From Gremmenia infestans (Eukaryota; Ascomycota; Leotiomycetes; Helotiales; Hamatocanthoscyphaceae), in contig JAFEVB010000036.1 of the NCBI GenBank assembly GCA_032629725.1, positions 1,612,001 through 1,676,000 of the forward strand: a stretch of DNA of 64,000 nucleotides, read 5' to 3'. The notes under the pieces are model-generated. The model ran no database searches and was not told the DNA's origin. It saw only the letters and a list, made by a program, of their open reading frames with translations. The translations under genes were made by a program, and so were the position numbers. Of this stretch, positions 1 to 12,148 are shown in pieces; within the stretch, counting starts at the first letter, position 1, and each line of letters opens with the position of its first letter.

Positions 1-1
1 G

Positions 2-268
2 AATAACAAGGGCTGGAATGCACCCAGGAGATCACTGCTGTTGGTTCATCCTGATGGGCTGGGATCGAAGGCTACGAATGATGAGCTGAATATTGCGATT
101 GCGGGACCGGATTTCGCGGGGATCGCGAAGGCTGCTGCGGGAGGGAATCTATTTGCTGGGAAGGTCGGTAAGGCGAGTGAATTGCAAGAGCTGTTGAAGA
201 AGGCTGTGGAGACAGTGAGTAGTGGGATGAGTGCGGTTGTTGAGGCTGTTGTTGCACCTGGTTGTTAA
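2..268 (+). CDS. Thiamine-pyrophosphate enzyme, C-terminal fragment
   Basis: The reading frame is open from base 2 to a TAA at 266-268, giving 88 residues; the N-terminus lies outside the window. It starts with NNKGWNAPRRS and continues LVHPDGLG and NDELNIAI, then an Ala/Gly-rich tail. This is the end of the TPP-binding C-terminal domain of acetolactate synthase/benzoylformate decarboxylase-like enzymes as found in fungal genomes. The family uses thiamine pyrophosphate and Mg2+ to cleave or join 2-oxo acids. The catalytic Glu and the GDG..N Mg-binding motif would lie upstream and are not visible. The exact substrate cannot be told from the tail. A different TPP enzyme of the same superfamily is the main alternative. 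Confidence 0.72.
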   Translation, partial: NNKGWNAPRRSLLLVHPDGLGSKATNDELNIAIAGPDFAGIAKAAAGGNLFAGKVGKASELQELLKKAVETVSSGMSAVVEAVVAPGC

Positions 269-1371
269 ACGTAGGGGTGATAAGTTATGAACCGGGAAGG
301 GAGCATATGATAGAAATGAGAGAACGAGCATTGCTAAACAGCAACATATCATGGTTAAAGTTTAAATAGAATGGTGGTAATACCATTTTGCGTGAGAAGG
401 ATTGAGATGTAGCAGGTCTTGATCAACTATGCAGACCGCAACAAAAATCTTTATAAGCACATTGCTGACGGAAGATATATCTAAGCTATTAACCCAAAAT
501 TCCCTTTCAGAGTTTTGTTGCACATCGCGCCGGATAAATGATAATGTCTCAGAATGAAGGAAGGAAGCTATCCACAAGTAGGAAAGCTGACCGTCCGTCC
601 CGTTGTTGAAGGATTCCCCCCCCTGGTAGTAAATCATTTATCCATCCGTACAGAACCCAAACATGCGGAATCGGAGGATGGATTAATGGTTTATCCATAG
701 GCTGGGCTGGTTTTGTTGCATGTCGGAATGGTTAAATGAAATGTCTCAGATTTCCTTTTTAGGTCGCCGACTGAGCTCCTGGGTCCTAACACGGATTCCA
801 AGATGTTGAAGAAGAGTGGATATGGGCTTGCAATCGCGATAAACTTGCATTTTCTGGATGCGCTGGCCTACGCCAGCCTCTAGGTGTGGTGGAGACAAAT
901 GGGAGGGAGATATTTGCATGTGAAATCGGGCAGGAATCTAGAACTCGATGCAATGATTGATGCTGGGTAATTCCCATGACCTGAATTAATATCGAAGCTT
1001 GTGTCAAAGATTGTGGCGATTCTTGGATTCCACCAGGTCATGGTACTGTACTGTAGCCAAGGCAGGTGCGGAGACCCCACGGAAAAACAATAAGAAATCT
1101 AGAACATTTTGATGTCCAGCAACGGTAGTATTTGATATGCATGTACAAGGAGAATCCCATGAGTAGTTGATGGGGTGTACCCGGGTGTAGCCAACTGACG
1201 AACCAGAATGGAGTTGGAGATGGAGAGTGGGAGACATGGTGGATGTGTACTACTGGTGTAGAGATACCTGTGGCAGCGACAGACACACTTAAGCGCCAGC
1301 CCAGACATGGATCAATGTCCAAAAGAGGGCACTGATGATCAAGTCCCAAGTTTTGATACTGCACAACAGAG

Positions 1372-1372
<1 letters not shown>

Positions 1373-1404
<32 letters not shown>
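1373..1404. repeat. (ACTT)8 microsatellite
   Basis: Eight uninterrupted ACTT units in intergenic DNA between the TPP-enzyme fragment and the cyclin gene. Confidence 0.95.
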
Positions 1405-1405
<1 letters not shown>

Positions 1406-1855
1406 GCACAAGATGTATCCAAGTCTCCTCGACCACGACTTTGAGGTTGCCACATATTCATTCTATGCACTGCTTACTTATTTCAACGCTGTACCTCCAA
1501 CCATGGTACGGTTGAACAAGGTCCACGTTGACTTGCCGTGTACAGTTGTACTGGAGTCCATCCAGACTCCTGGAATTTGCCTCGTCAAACGAAGTGCTAC
1601 AAGGTTGAAGCGCGCGTGATCTACAAAGTCGTTCGACGAGTCTCAGTGTATTGTTTCCATAGGCTGGTAGTGCTTGACTCAACTACTCGAACCAGTCTTT
1701 TCCATCATGACTTAAGGCGTGGGATGCATGTGCATATGTGAAGAAAATTGAAAGTAGGTAAGTACTCGAGCAGGTGATATGTATTTCTTACATGAAAAAT
1801 AGTAAGACTTACCTACCTATGCACGAAGGGTCCATATAACAAGGGTACTATATTG

Positions 1856-1878
1856 TATAGTACTGTAACAGTACTATA
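1856..1878. repeat. Inverted repeat, AGTACTGT hairpin family
   Basis: Two exactly complementary 11-nt arms (TATAGTACTGT and ACAGTACTATA) are separated by a single A. The AGTACTGT/ACAGTACT core recurs in other intergenic regions of the window (near 10044, 44328, 45971 and 46723). Confidence 0.9.
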
Positions 1879-2670
1879 ATAAATACTACCGGACTAGCTG
1901 GGGCTTTGAAGTTTCTGTACAAGTCTACTCCGTACTGACTATAGCATTGCCGATCCCGATCCAGACCCCTCCTTTTGCAGATATCTCGTCTGATCCTCGC
2001 CCCTCTCCCCGGGCCAATAGTCGCCCCCGTAGTAAGGCCGGGACGTGTCTAAAGCGTGATAGCTGTGTGCAGTAGAAGTTAGAACAAGAACAGGAGCAGT
2101 ACTCCGTAAGTAGGTACCTTAGGTAGGTAGAATACCTAGGTATATAGGTAAGTATTGGGAGAGCTTCACACTCACTCCCTGTGCCGAATCCTCGGCTCTT
2201 CTTCGCCTGCTACAGTACTCTATCTAACCCCCTCCGACTAAGACTTCGCTCGTGTTGACCTCGTCCCCGCAACTCGATTCAGTGTCCAGACCAGTTCATG
2301 GTACATGGTACGGAACTACTTCGTACATCTTCCCACACAGCCTAAAATCAAAATCACGCGGTGGAGAACGCTACTTTGCCCAGGTACCGAAGCATTCTAG
2401 CCCAAATCTACCAGGTTTCTATCCTCGACTCCACCTACGAGCCACCACTGCTACCGCATATATCTGCCCCAAAATCTCTGTCAGCCATCTGATCCATACC
2501 TTATACCCACGATATACTGTCGGGAATATGCGAGCACAGTCACCAAAGCAAGAACGGCTGTCGCCGAGGCTACCATCTATTTGGTGTCCCAAGCTCTAAA
2601 TAGTTTGAGCAGCCATCGACAACTTCAATATCTCACCCATACGACATCCCCGCAAATTACAAAGCGCGTC

Positions 2671-3690
2671 ATGTCTCCATCCATGTCTGATAATGGCAAC
2701 GACCCGTCATACTCCCCAGAATCAGAGGTCACACCTTACGTCCATGATTCCGCAGACTCCTTCTCATATACTCTTCCGCCGCGACCAAATCCCTCTGCAG
2801 ACACCGGGCTCACCATATCACCCCGTAACGAAGATCCTAATGCCTACCCCCCTTCACCAAACAGCATCGATGTGTTTACTATAGGTCCAATCACCGCGCT
2901 CAAGTTACTCTGCGGTGGAATTGAGGCCTTGGTACGAATCACTGGCGATGTCCCTCCAACACCCCCTCCGCGCTTCTCGACCCCACCAAATATGCGAGGG
3001 ATGCAGGCAGAGAAGGATAGCATCATAAGAAGCAATTCATACAAGAACCTTGCCGAGTTACAACAGCGTCCTAGGACGCCTTCAGCCTCCAGTGGAGCGG
3101 AGGAGGAGTATGATGGGGTCACCTTCAAGAAAGCCCGTTTAGGAAGTCCTGTTGTGGTGCCTACTCAGCCACACATCATAATCGGCGACAATGCGGAACC
3201 TCTGAATGTTCAGCACAGCGCCATCACCCGAAAATTCTACTCGAAACAACCTCCCCCGATCTCATTGGAAGACTACCTTATGCGAATACACAAATTCTGT
3301 CCAATGTCAACGGCGGTATACCTCGCGACGAGCTTCTATATTCACAAGCTGGCAGTTGACGAACGAGCAATTCCGGTCACACGCCGAAACTGTCACCGAT
3401 TACTTCTTGCGGGTCTTCGAGTTGCCATGAAAGCTCTTGAAGACCTGAGCTACCCACATTCCCGGTTTTCAAAGGTTGGAGGAGTCAGCGAGGGCGAACT
3501 CGCAAGACTAGAAATCAGTTTTTGTTTTTTGACAAATTTTGAATTCAAGACGAGCAAGGAGACACTTTTACAGCATGCTATTAGTCTGAAAGAGATTTCT
3601 TCATTACAAGGATCGATGAACTTTGTCCCGCGACTACCATTGAAGAGAAAGGAGAATGTTGGGGTTAAAGAGGTTACTGAGGATGTGTGA
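2671..3690 (+). CDS. Pho80-like cyclin
   Basis: A single exon of 339 residues from the ATG at 2671 (another in-frame ATG lies four codons on) to the TGA at 3688-3690. The N-terminal half is Ser/Pro-rich and probably disordered. The cyclin box lies in the C-terminal half: SLEDYLMRIHKFCPMST, then TAVYLATSFYIHKLAVDER, NCHRLLLAGLRVAMKALED and YPHSRFSKVGGVSEGELARL, ending FCFLTNFEF. This order is that of the Pho80-type cyclin family (PF08613), which binds a Pho85-like cyclin-dependent kinase and controls phosphate, glycogen or polarity programmes. The Pro-directed sites (TPP, SP) in the N-terminus suit kinase regulation, which is inference. Which Pho85 cyclin subgroup it belongs to cannot be fixed by eye. 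Confidence 0.88.
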   Translation: MSPSMSDNGNDPSYSPESEVTPYVHDSADSFSYTLPPRPNPSADTGLTISPRNEDPNAYPPSPNSIDVFTIGPITALKLLCGGIEALVRITGDVPPTPPPRFSTPPNMRGMQAEKDSIIRSNSYKNLAELQQRPRTPSASSGAEEEYDGVTFKKARLGSPVVVPTQPHIIIGDNAEPLNVQHSAITRKFYSKQPPPISLEDYLMRIHKFCPMSTAVYLATSFYIHKLAVDERAIPVTRRNCHRLLLAGLRVAMKALEDLSYPHSRFSKVGGVSEGELARLEISFCFLTNFEFKTSKETLLQHAISLKEISSLQGSMNFVPRLPLKRKENVGVKEVTEDV

Positions 3691-4477
3691 ATTGGGCCCA
3701 AGAAAGATTAGATGAAACGCTCACGCGTTTGCGGATACCTACAGTATATGAAGATTTAAAGGCGACAAGCACACGGATAGTCGACCCAAGGAAGCATAAT
3801 ATTTTTGGCGTGGTAGCATATCGTGCGGAAGGCAGAGACCACCTACAAAGGTTTGGGTAGCACGGCATAGCTTAAGGCGTTGGAAAGGTCCATCAGTAAT
3901 AGGATTTTATGGCATCTATAATACCTCTGCATTGGTATTGATGGCGTCGATGTTTGGGATATGGAGTTCTTGATGGCAGAGCAGAATGAACATAGTGTGC
4001 TATTAGTTGGTAAGAAAGACGATAATGAGCGGTGGTTCTTTGCGGAGTTACGATACCTAGGGATTATGAGACAGCAATAAATACCCAGTACTTGCCAGTA
4101 TGCAGCATTACTTGGTTCAATGATTAGCAATTCATCAGCCCATCTTGATATCACGTGTGAATATTGACCAACAACATCGTACTGACCTGGAGATTCGGAT
4201 GGTATGATTCTGCCCGAGCATACCACATTGCTACTTCATGTTCTGGCAGGAGAGCTTTTGGCAAGCTACCAAACTTACCCCGCGCCGCTACTCACATTTA
4301 TATGTCAACATAAGCACAGCAGCCCACCTTCCTCATTCATACAGCCTTAAGCCGAATCGTACAGCCAATAAAGCCGAAGCGCGACCTTATTCACTTATAT
4401 CATCGAGCAGAGAGTCATCAAACACGCCATTGAAAGCAAAAGAAGCACAGAAACTGCGAACCCAAAGAATAGACAAG
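3691..4477. other. Intergenic spacer, about 0.8 kb
   Basis: Holds the cyclin 3' region and the prolidase promoter/leader. A 127-codon open frame on the minus strand (3843-4226) lacks an ATG at its start and shows no family features. I see nothing else. Confidence 0.5.
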
Positions 4478-6010
4478 ATGGCTTCCTACGAGACAGTCCT
4501 CAAGCGCAAATACCCCGCCAAGGAGCATGCGAGAAAGGTGGTGGAATACTTGCGAAAGAAGAACCCAGATATCAATGGAGTGCTCTATCTCGAGGGCCAG
4601 AAGACAAGGATGATCGAAGACAACGATGGAGAGGCTCCTTTCCGGTATGCTCCCCCTTGTCTCCTCACCAGGCCATCACTGACCCGTTCCTATAGACAGC
4701 GCCGCTACTTCTTCTACTTAACGGGCTGCCCCTTGGCAGACAGCTACTTCACCTACGACATCGCCACCGATAAATCTACCCTCTTCATCCCCCCTATCGA
4801 CCCCGAGTCCGTGGTATGGTCCGGGCTACCCGTCTCCGAAGAAGAGGCCTCCTCCCTCTACGACGTCGATCACGTACAGACCACAACGGAAGTAGCCTCG
4901 GTCCTCACACACCCGCATAAAGTCCCCGTCTGGGCCATCGCCAACCAAGTCTCCGATCACATCTCCTTCCTCTCCTTCAGTTCTACCAATTTCACACAAC
5001 TTAAAGAGGCTATTGAGGAATGTAGAGTAGTGAAGGATGCGTACGAAATTGCGCTGATCAAGAAGGCGAATGCTATTTCAACGATTGCGCATACAGAAGT
5101 GTTGAAGCGGGTTAAGGGCGCGAAGAATGAGAGGGAGTTGGAGGCGGCATTCATTGAGAAATCTATCGCGAATGGGGCGAGGGAGCAGGCGTACCATGGT
5201 ATTTTTGCTAGTGGGGAGGCTGCTGCTACGCTGCATTATGTAAAGAATGATCAGCCGTTGGAGGGGAAGCTCAATGTGTTACTTGATGCGGCTGGGGAGG
5301 TTGATTGCTATGCTTCAGATATTGTACGTTTTCTTCCCCCTCTGAAATCATTCCGCACTCTTGCTAATAGGATGGATGTAGACAAGGACTTTCCCCATTT
5401 CTGGCACTTTCTCTCCCGAAAGCAGAGCCATCTATGATATTGTTCTGGAAATGCAACATGTCTGCATAAACCTGTTAAAAGCCGGCGCAGTATGGGATGA
5501 CATCCACTTAAAAGCCCACGAAATCGCCATTGAAGGTCTTCTGAAGCTAGGAATCTTACAAGGGACCCCGGAAGATATTTTGAAGAGCAGAACAAGTGTC
5601 GCTTTCTTACCGCACGGTTTAGGTCATTATCTGGGTATGGATACACATGACACCGGCGGCCATGCGAATTACGCGGATACAGATAGCATTTTCAGGTATT
5701 TGAGAGTCCGGGGCAAAGTACCCGCTGGGGCAGTGATTACTGTTGAGCCTGGTGTATGTTTCTTCCCAACCCAAAGTTTTTTACACAATCTGACAATAAA
5801 TAGATATACTTCTGCCGCTTTATCATTGAGCCATACCTCCGAGATCCTGTTCACGCTCAGTATATCAACTTCGATGTCTTGAATAAGTATTGGGCTGTTG
5901 GAGGTGTTAGGATCGAGGATAATATTTTGGTGACGGCGGATGGACACGAAAATTTGACAACGGCGGTCAAGGATGTGGCAGAGATGGAGAAGATTATAAA
6001 TGGCTCATAA
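4478..6010 (+). CDS. pepP: Xaa-Pro aminopeptidase / prolidase (PepP-type)
   Basis: Four exons: 4478-4644, 4696-5323, 5382-5753 and 5804-6010, joined by introns of 51, 58 and 50 nt; 457 residues. The first intron is a multiple of three without a stop, so the genomic frame reads through it. The N-terminal domain (to about residue 190) is the aminopeptidase P type. The C-terminal pita-bread domain shows the metal ligands in order: the first Asp in LLDAAGEVDCYASDITRTFP, His in LPHGLGHYLGMDTHD, Glu in TVEPGIYFCRFIIEP and the last Glu in RIEDN. It removes N-terminal residues before proline, or splits Xaa-Pro dipeptides, with two Mn2+ ions. No signal peptide is seen, so it is likely cytosolic. The start MASYETVLKRKYPAKEHARK fits fungal homologues. 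Confidence 0.93.
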
Positions 6011-7605
6011 AATCAATTGGTCAACTGGAGCTGGAGCTGGAGCTGGAGCTGTGGGGAAGGGGATGGAAGAAATCATGATCACATGAAAAATATAATATAA
6101 GAGATGATAATGAAAACATATCTTTGCAGCAGTGCAGGTGAATTATGATGGTCCGACAATTAGTAAGTCTCTCCACTTGCCATCTATGCCAAAGGACAAT
6201 GCTCTTCAGGAACTTCCTAGTGCCCTTGAAGCCTTTCAAAGTCCCTTGATATGAACAACAGTTCACATTTTCAGACTCCATCCATTCCATCCATTCCTTC
6301 CCTTCCATCCGCTCTTCCCCATCAAACCCCTAATCACAATCTCCAGCTAACCCACCACCACACCCCACGCTCTTTCCTGCATCTTCAGGTTCAATCCTCC
6401 CATCCCCTGTCCCCCAAAGGATGACGGTGACTGCCGTAATGATTCCCACCCGCGTGACCCAACTAGTCTTGAAGAGCTGGTAGGTGATGGCAAGTAGCGT
6501 GATCATGACTGGAGTAGACTGGCTTGTTAGCATTAGACGGGTTGGATTGGGAGAGGAGGGGAGGAGATGTTTACCTTTATTCAAGCTGGAGAGTTTGGTG
6601 CATGGGTGGGTGAGGGGCTGGTTTTACTTGATGGGATTCGGACTGCTGTGGGGGGAGGGGGCAAGAGTTTTGGTTGTGATGGTGGTTTGGAGGATTTTGA
6701 TTTACTAATGTGCTAGAGAACTTGGAGGTATTCACTCTGAGTTGGACTGGTGGTAAGGAAGGAATGTGGGCGGGATTTGGTAAGTGAAGTATGGGCTATT
6801 AACTGCAGTAAAGAGAGACAAGGAATGGAGACTTTCGTGTTATTTACTAATTGATGTCATTGCATTCTCTGTTATAAAAGTCCTCTTACTCTTTCTACGT
6901 CTAAATTCTTCGTACCCTCTGTTTGTCGTCCTTTGCTCATCCTTTTCTGAAGCTGGCGTTTTGCTGTCAAGCATCTCCACGTTGGCATCGATGTTTCCCC
7001 ACATTATGTTCCAGTTATGAAATATTAGACCTTGGTAAATTTTCAAGGTGTTATATAAATATGCATAGGTGCTGGTCTCATCTGGAGAGTGTTTGGACAC
7101 CACAGCTGAAATATTCTGATACGAAAGATCACTAGTACTGAAAAGGGGGAAGACGGCGGAGGCCATTAGGATAGGACTTCGGCTCGACCCAACCGAAGCA
7201 TTTCGAAAAGTTCGGCGGCACGATTGCGGGATTGACGGGAGGACCCTACCTACATATGCACCTGTGCACAGCTGATCCAGTGAAATGTCAACTCTGGTAA
7301 TGTGATCGACGGGACTTGTAGTGACTCACTGACTCACTACTATTATCTCACAGGGAACGAGTACAATACCCTTGTTAAGGTAATGCATGGCATGGATTGC
7401 TTGCCTAGATCATGGTTGGTTGCTGGAACGTCACTTTATCATATCACATTACATTGCAAATAGTTCGATGAAAAAGGATTAAATTCATCAAAAACATCTA
7501 TCTTTCCTCCGTGCCAGCCTAACTTAAAGTAAACGACAAAAGATAGAAATCTAGAAGCAAAAGATAGTTACATCGCAGCCTGCATAAATCAGCTGTCAAG
7601 CCCCC
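6011..7605. other. Intergenic spacer, 1.6 kb
   Basis: Begins with a short GGAGCT repeat right after the prolidase stop. One minus-strand open frame (6330-6584) contains a plausible membrane segment but no recognisable family. No RNA gene seen. Confidence 0.5.
6025..6051. repeat. (CTGGAG)n microsatellite
   Basis: About 4.5 units of a hexamer (CTGGAG) start 15 bases after the prolidase stop codon, so they would lie in its 3' UTR. Confidence 0.9.
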
Positions 7606-8601
7606 TTATTCCCACCTATACATGCCATCGTCGTAAGCAACTCGATGTCTTCTATATCCAGGTCCAACGCTGGCCCTTCTCTTTGGCAATTGCCTCTCCC
7701 TAAGTCTCTGCTTCATAGCCTCCTGTTCGTCCTGTTCCCTGCGCACTCTCCCTCGTCCAGACTCTCCAATTGAAAGTCCTCCCATCATGACTGGGAGCAT
7801 ATCATCCTGATCCACGACCGTTACAGACGGTCTCGAGTACGTTCCTCTGCGTGGCAGCACAGGAACCAGCGGCACCGCTGGCCGTCTTCGGATTTCCTCA
7901 TCCTGTGCCCGGATGAAAGCCTGTTTTCTTCTCTCGGCCTCTTTCTCAATGTCGCGTTGTCGAATCCGCTCAAGCTCACGCTCTTCTTCCTCACGTCGCA
8001 GGCGAGAGTTGAAAGATGTGTGTGAGTTGGAAGGTGAGTCCCAAAAGACGTGTCTGTTCCTTGACTGAGAACGGTTCCGGCGAGGTGCGACGACGGCACC
8101 GATGCTTGGGATGCGACGGAGTGGGCGCTCGTCGACGATGACGGGACGGCCGCGGTCGTGCTCAGCAGCACGGTAGGCTGGGCTTGCTGGTGAAGATGGG
8201 GCAGTGAATGTCTGGTTGAATTTCTGCGGTGGTGTGCGTGGGGTTGGTGGAGAGTCCACGAGAATGATTCTCTCCTTTTTGTGTTGTCTAGTTGGTCTGA
8301 GGGGTGAAAGCAAGCGCTTGCTGTGTCGCCGTCGGTGTCCTGACTCTGAAGATGAGTGTCTGTGGTGCGAGGCTGGTGAGCGATGAGGCGACTGAGGTCG
8401 TTGGCGAGGTTGGGGGATTGGTCGCGTGAGCATCAACTCGGTGGTTGGTTCGTTCCAGTTGATCTTTCTAACTGGGTTTTCGATTGTGGATAGTGTTGGG
8501 CAAGGTCGTCCTGGGCTGCCATATTGACAAATCGAGGTTTGACGGAAATCAACCATATGCCCGTCAGGGTATCGGTCGAGGTAGATGTTTGTGACACACA
8601 T
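7606..8601 (-). CDS. Hypothetical Arg/Ser-rich protein with coiled coil
   Basis: A single exon of 331 residues from the ATG at 8601-8599 to the TAA at 7608-7606. The first 35 residues (MCVTNIYLDRYPDGHMVDFR, then C..YGSPGRPC) resemble a short conserved N-terminal module with spaced Cys and a YPDG motif found in many fungal hypothetical proteins. Residues about 60-110 are Ser/Arg/His-rich with SP/TP sites. A charged segment near residues 190-235 (RLRREEEERELERIRQRD and following) should form a coiled coil. There is no signal peptide or membrane segment. Function is unknown; the composition suggests a disordered scaffold or nucleic-acid-associated protein, which is inference only. Confidence 0.82.
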   Translation of the reverse strand: MCVTNIYLDRYPDGHMVDFRQTSICQYGSPGRPCPTLSTIENPVRKINWNEPTTELMLTRPIPQPRQRPQSPHRSPASHHRHSSSESGHRRRHSKRLLSPLRPTRQHKKERIILVDSPPTPRTPPQKFNQTFTAPSSPASPAYRAAEHDRGRPVIVDERPLRRIPSIGAVVAPRRNRSQSRNRHVFWDSPSNSHTSFNSRLRREEEERELERIRQRDIEKEAERRKQAFIRAQDEEIRRRPAVPLVPVLPRRGTYSRPSVTVVDQDDMLPVMMGGLSIGESGRGRVRREQDEQEAMKQRLRERQLPKRRASVGPGYRRHRVAYDDGMYRWE

Positions 8602-11600
8602 AGTGACGGTAGGAACGTATATGCCTAGTGGCTTCGATGTGTGTTTTATTTGAGGTCTCGAGAAGTTTGAGTTCTTGGACTGTAGCTGGAAAAATTCTTG
8701 TTCCGTTGTTGTTCTGTTCTGTGATGAAGACCCCTTTCTTAAGATGCCCCAAAAAGTAATTGTTAGTCTCCCGGATCAGGGATGATATGTAGTCGGACGC
8801 CTGGATTTATGCGGTGTACGAGAGACATGAAGACGACATGTATAAAGAAGTTGTGTCTGTTGAATTGCGAGGGGAGGGAAGGTACTTTATCGGGGGGTCG
8901 AAGAAGATGCTATGCGGGTATATATAGATGCTATGTGTGTAGTGACAGGTGAGATATGAGGCAAGGCTGGAGACGATAACTCGAATGAGAACAGATAGAT
9001 GCAACTGCAGTCAAGCGTAGTAAAATCGAATTGAAAGATGATAGGAGAGAGAAGAAGAATGAGCCTGGTGGGTAGTGTACACTTATATGTCTACTCCGTA
9101 TGGGCAATGCCTCTTTGTCTGCCTAGTCTGTTGCCGAATGACTATGAGTCTGAGTGTTAGGGGCCGAAATGCGCGCCATCCATGATCCAGTGCAGTGCAG
9201 GTGGGGAGAACCGCTGATTCGAGGAACCAAAGCCACACCCACTCACAGCCCACGAGGCTGAGCAGTTTTCCCCCCTAGTCAGGTGCTCCGGAGTCTGCAA
9301 GAAAGGGGCACAGCGCACTTGCCGGCCCTTTGCGCTCACTGAAACCAAGAGGGGAGGCGTTGGAGGTTGGAAGAGAAGATTTCTGTAGTGTAGTGGACAG
9401 ATGTTTCTCAAGCTTTCTCCATTCAGAGGCCCCAAAAGGGGGGTAAGGGACGTTGGTGGAAGTCGATCTGGTGCTGTTGGGACACCAAAATAGAAGTGTT
9501 AGAGTACCAATTCGGGTCGGCGCGAAGTGAGGAACATAACCCCTACGGCCAACCCTCGCCTATAGCTACACATGGCATACTGTATGGAGGTACGAAGTAC
9601 CAACATTCCCACGATGGCGTTTCGAAGGAATGATGAAGCTCGGACAGGGGAAGTGAGAACTTTGATTGAGTGCTTACTGACCAAAGGATTCGCAGTCAAC
9701 TCGGGAGCTTGCGACGCCCATTCTGGTGTTCGGTAACGCTGTACTTACTGTACTCCGTGATGCAGGCTGGGAAAGCTGGAGCGTTAAGGTTACCTACCTA
9801 CACTGAGGGAGGGGCGTGGCCTCGGCCTTTGCGACCAGAAACAAAAGTTTCTTCAGGTCGTCCCAGGCGTCTATTTTTTTTTGACGCAAGCTTACCTGTA
9901 AGGTACCTTACTGGTAATTGACACCGAAATAAGCTTTGAGGATACCGACGGTGCAGTAGGTTCATGGCCAATTCGTGGCCATGACGAAGGTTTGCAACGC
10001 TTATTGCTCTTTTGGGGTGCATTTTCCGATAATCCGTATTCTACTACTGTACTGTAGGCTACATGTACTTCTGTACAGTAGCTCGCAGCACACACTGCTA
10101 CTCCACTGGAGAAAGATCTTTCACACGGGCTCAGCCTCCACAAGAGGCTCAGATTATACCCCCGTACCCGTACCCGTAGCCTCCAAACAAAACACCAACC
10201 CCCTGGAAACAATTCTCCTCCCGCTTCAACGAAATCTCCGCCCATTCACATCACCTCATCAATTCTTGTAAGCAGCCACTCTGCCACATTTCAAGGACAA
10301 AGCTTTTGTCACTTTGTGCAGTACAGTAGCTCCCGCTGCACACGCTGCGGCTGCGGGTATCACCATCTTGGCATCTGGTCTTCGGTGAAACATTTGTGGG
10401 TGTGACAGTCGCCGTGTGCCCATCAGCAGTCGCCGAAACCGATACCAGTTGTTGGGTCAAGCACCGACTCCCGGAGGATCCAAGAGGATGAAACCGCTAT
10501 ACCGAGATCTATCATGTTCACCTTGCGCCGCGTGTCCCTTTTCGTTCTCCTTCTAGGACGAAGTTTACGAAGTAGTCTTGAGGAAGGTCTCCTACGAACC
10601 CCTCGCTCTCGCTTGGTCTGCCTCACGACGATGACTCGAATTTTTAAGTATCAGCACATGATCTTTTTTCCCTTCTAAGAATTATCACGCAAATTTCCCA
10701 CTTGACAACTTCCCGTGCCTGCCTAAAGTCCTGATTATCTAACTGTGTCATCAGGAATTGATGGGTGTGACTGGAAGCGGAAAGTAACCCTTGCAGAGCT
10801 GAGTGGGGTGCCTGCAGTCAGCCTTACAAGGCGCATTTCCTCCCCCTTTTGCATACATATGGTAAGTCCCACCACTTTATAGTTTCGGCCATCGCGGTCG
10901 CTGTCGCATCATTGCGAAGAGTTTCCTTCCGCTTCTGGTGCTTTGATGAATAAGCTTAAACAGTACCACCATATGAGTGTGAAGAGAACATCATGTAGCT
11001 GTCCTTCCAGTCTGTCAAGGCGGAGGACCAGTATCACTCTATGGCATAATTCAATTGTCCGAGGATCCTCGAGTCACTCATCAGTAGCGGGAGTTTAGAA
11101 CTAGGTCTACGTTCTGGCTTTATTGACGCCGGCAAGTGTACCACACTTCGCACTAGCCGTATGTTGCAACCCTCAGAGAGGGAAATTCTGTCTTTTTCGG
11201 CTTATAATATCTATCAACTCCTGATCGGCATATTTAGCAACTGTTATCTCAAGGAAGCTACTTGAGCCTCCAAATATCCTTGTTATAGGTGGCAATAAAA
11301 AAAAGCTATGCATGTTTATGGTGGGGTGAGTGAAGTCTTGCTCAACAGTGCAACCTATACTTAGGTCATGCTCCCCACGACTTACCTCACCACTTCCTAC
11401 TAACTTGTAAGACAATGAGTGGCAGGAAGAGGCTAGCGATGAAAGGTCTTTCTAAAATCTATTACAGTACTGAATAGCGACAGAATCTTGTCTACCATGT
11501 AGAGCGGCAATAGAATGATCTACATGTTCGATGACTATCGACTACGTCAAACAAAGGAACTACAACCTGAGTGGCAATTAACTTTCGCAAGTGACGAAAC

Positions 11601-12148
11601 TAATTCATAGCAATGGGTATGTGATGTTACCTGTACGTACATATCGGGGTCTCCTTGGGTCCCTCCTGTGTTCAAAAACCTACTGCCTGTTAAGGCGCCA
11701 GCATCAAGTCATAGGTGCCTTGAGCTACCCCCACCCCCCCTCCCAATCCAATACTTGTGGCGTGGTGATAGATAAGGTGTTTTTTCTTTGCGGTTTTGCC
11801 ACACCGTTCTAGCTCATACGCTCTGCATCAACAGGCCAAAAACCTTCTCCCATCGAAGAATTACTGTCTCGCTCGAGCTATACAAGGTATAGGCACTGGA
11901 CCGGGAGTCACAGAGAATAAGCAGGATTAATCAAGGTGATCCAAGATTGGACATGTTTTTCATAAACTCAGCTTGGCGGCAAACCTCCCTCGACCTGTGC
12001 CGGTACTTCTTTTCAACTCCTCCCAGCTACACAATCCCAATCACCATCTAATTTATAGACTGTGCTTCTCCCCATGCATTTTCCTCGTTGTATCCCTGCC
12101 ATCGGGCCGAGGACTTCTCCCCTGCGTCATTCTGACTATTTGTACGGT
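8602..12148. other. Gene desert, 3.5 kb
   Basis: The promoter side of the Arg/Ser-rich gene, then a long stretch with no gene I can support. A minus-strand frame at 9157-9435 and frames at 9892-10626 show no family features. A GTACAGTAG-armed inverted repeat lies at 10044-10081 and a related GTACAGTAGCTC sequence near 10321. No tRNA or transposon termini recognised. Confidence 0.5.
10044..10081. repeat. Inverted repeat with CTACTGTAC / GTACAGTAG arms
   Basis: Exactly complementary 9-nt arms at about 10044-10052 and 10073-10081 enclose a 20-nt spacer. The right arm continues into GCTCGCAGCACAC; about 240 bp downstream GTACAGTAGCTC recurs with a similar GC-rich continuation, suggesting a diverged short duplication. 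Confidence 0.75.

Larger units (their letters stand above)
269..2670. other. Intergenic spacer, 2.4 kb
   Basis: No convincing gene on either strand; the short open frames have no family features. It holds an (ACTT)8 microsatellite, a near-perfect hairpin at 1856-1878, several short TACCTAGGTA-type repeats around 2113-2153, and a pyrimidine-rich stretch before the cyclin gene that is probably its promoter and 5' leader. Confidence 0.6.

Noticed and set aside
3843..4226. 127-codon minus-strand open frame
   Set aside because: No ATG at its start, random-looking composition, overlaps the cyclin 3' region and prolidase promoter.
6330..6584. Minus-strand frame with a hydrophobic segment
   Set aside because: One possible helix but no family match, no clear start context and no neighbouring exon; too weak to call.
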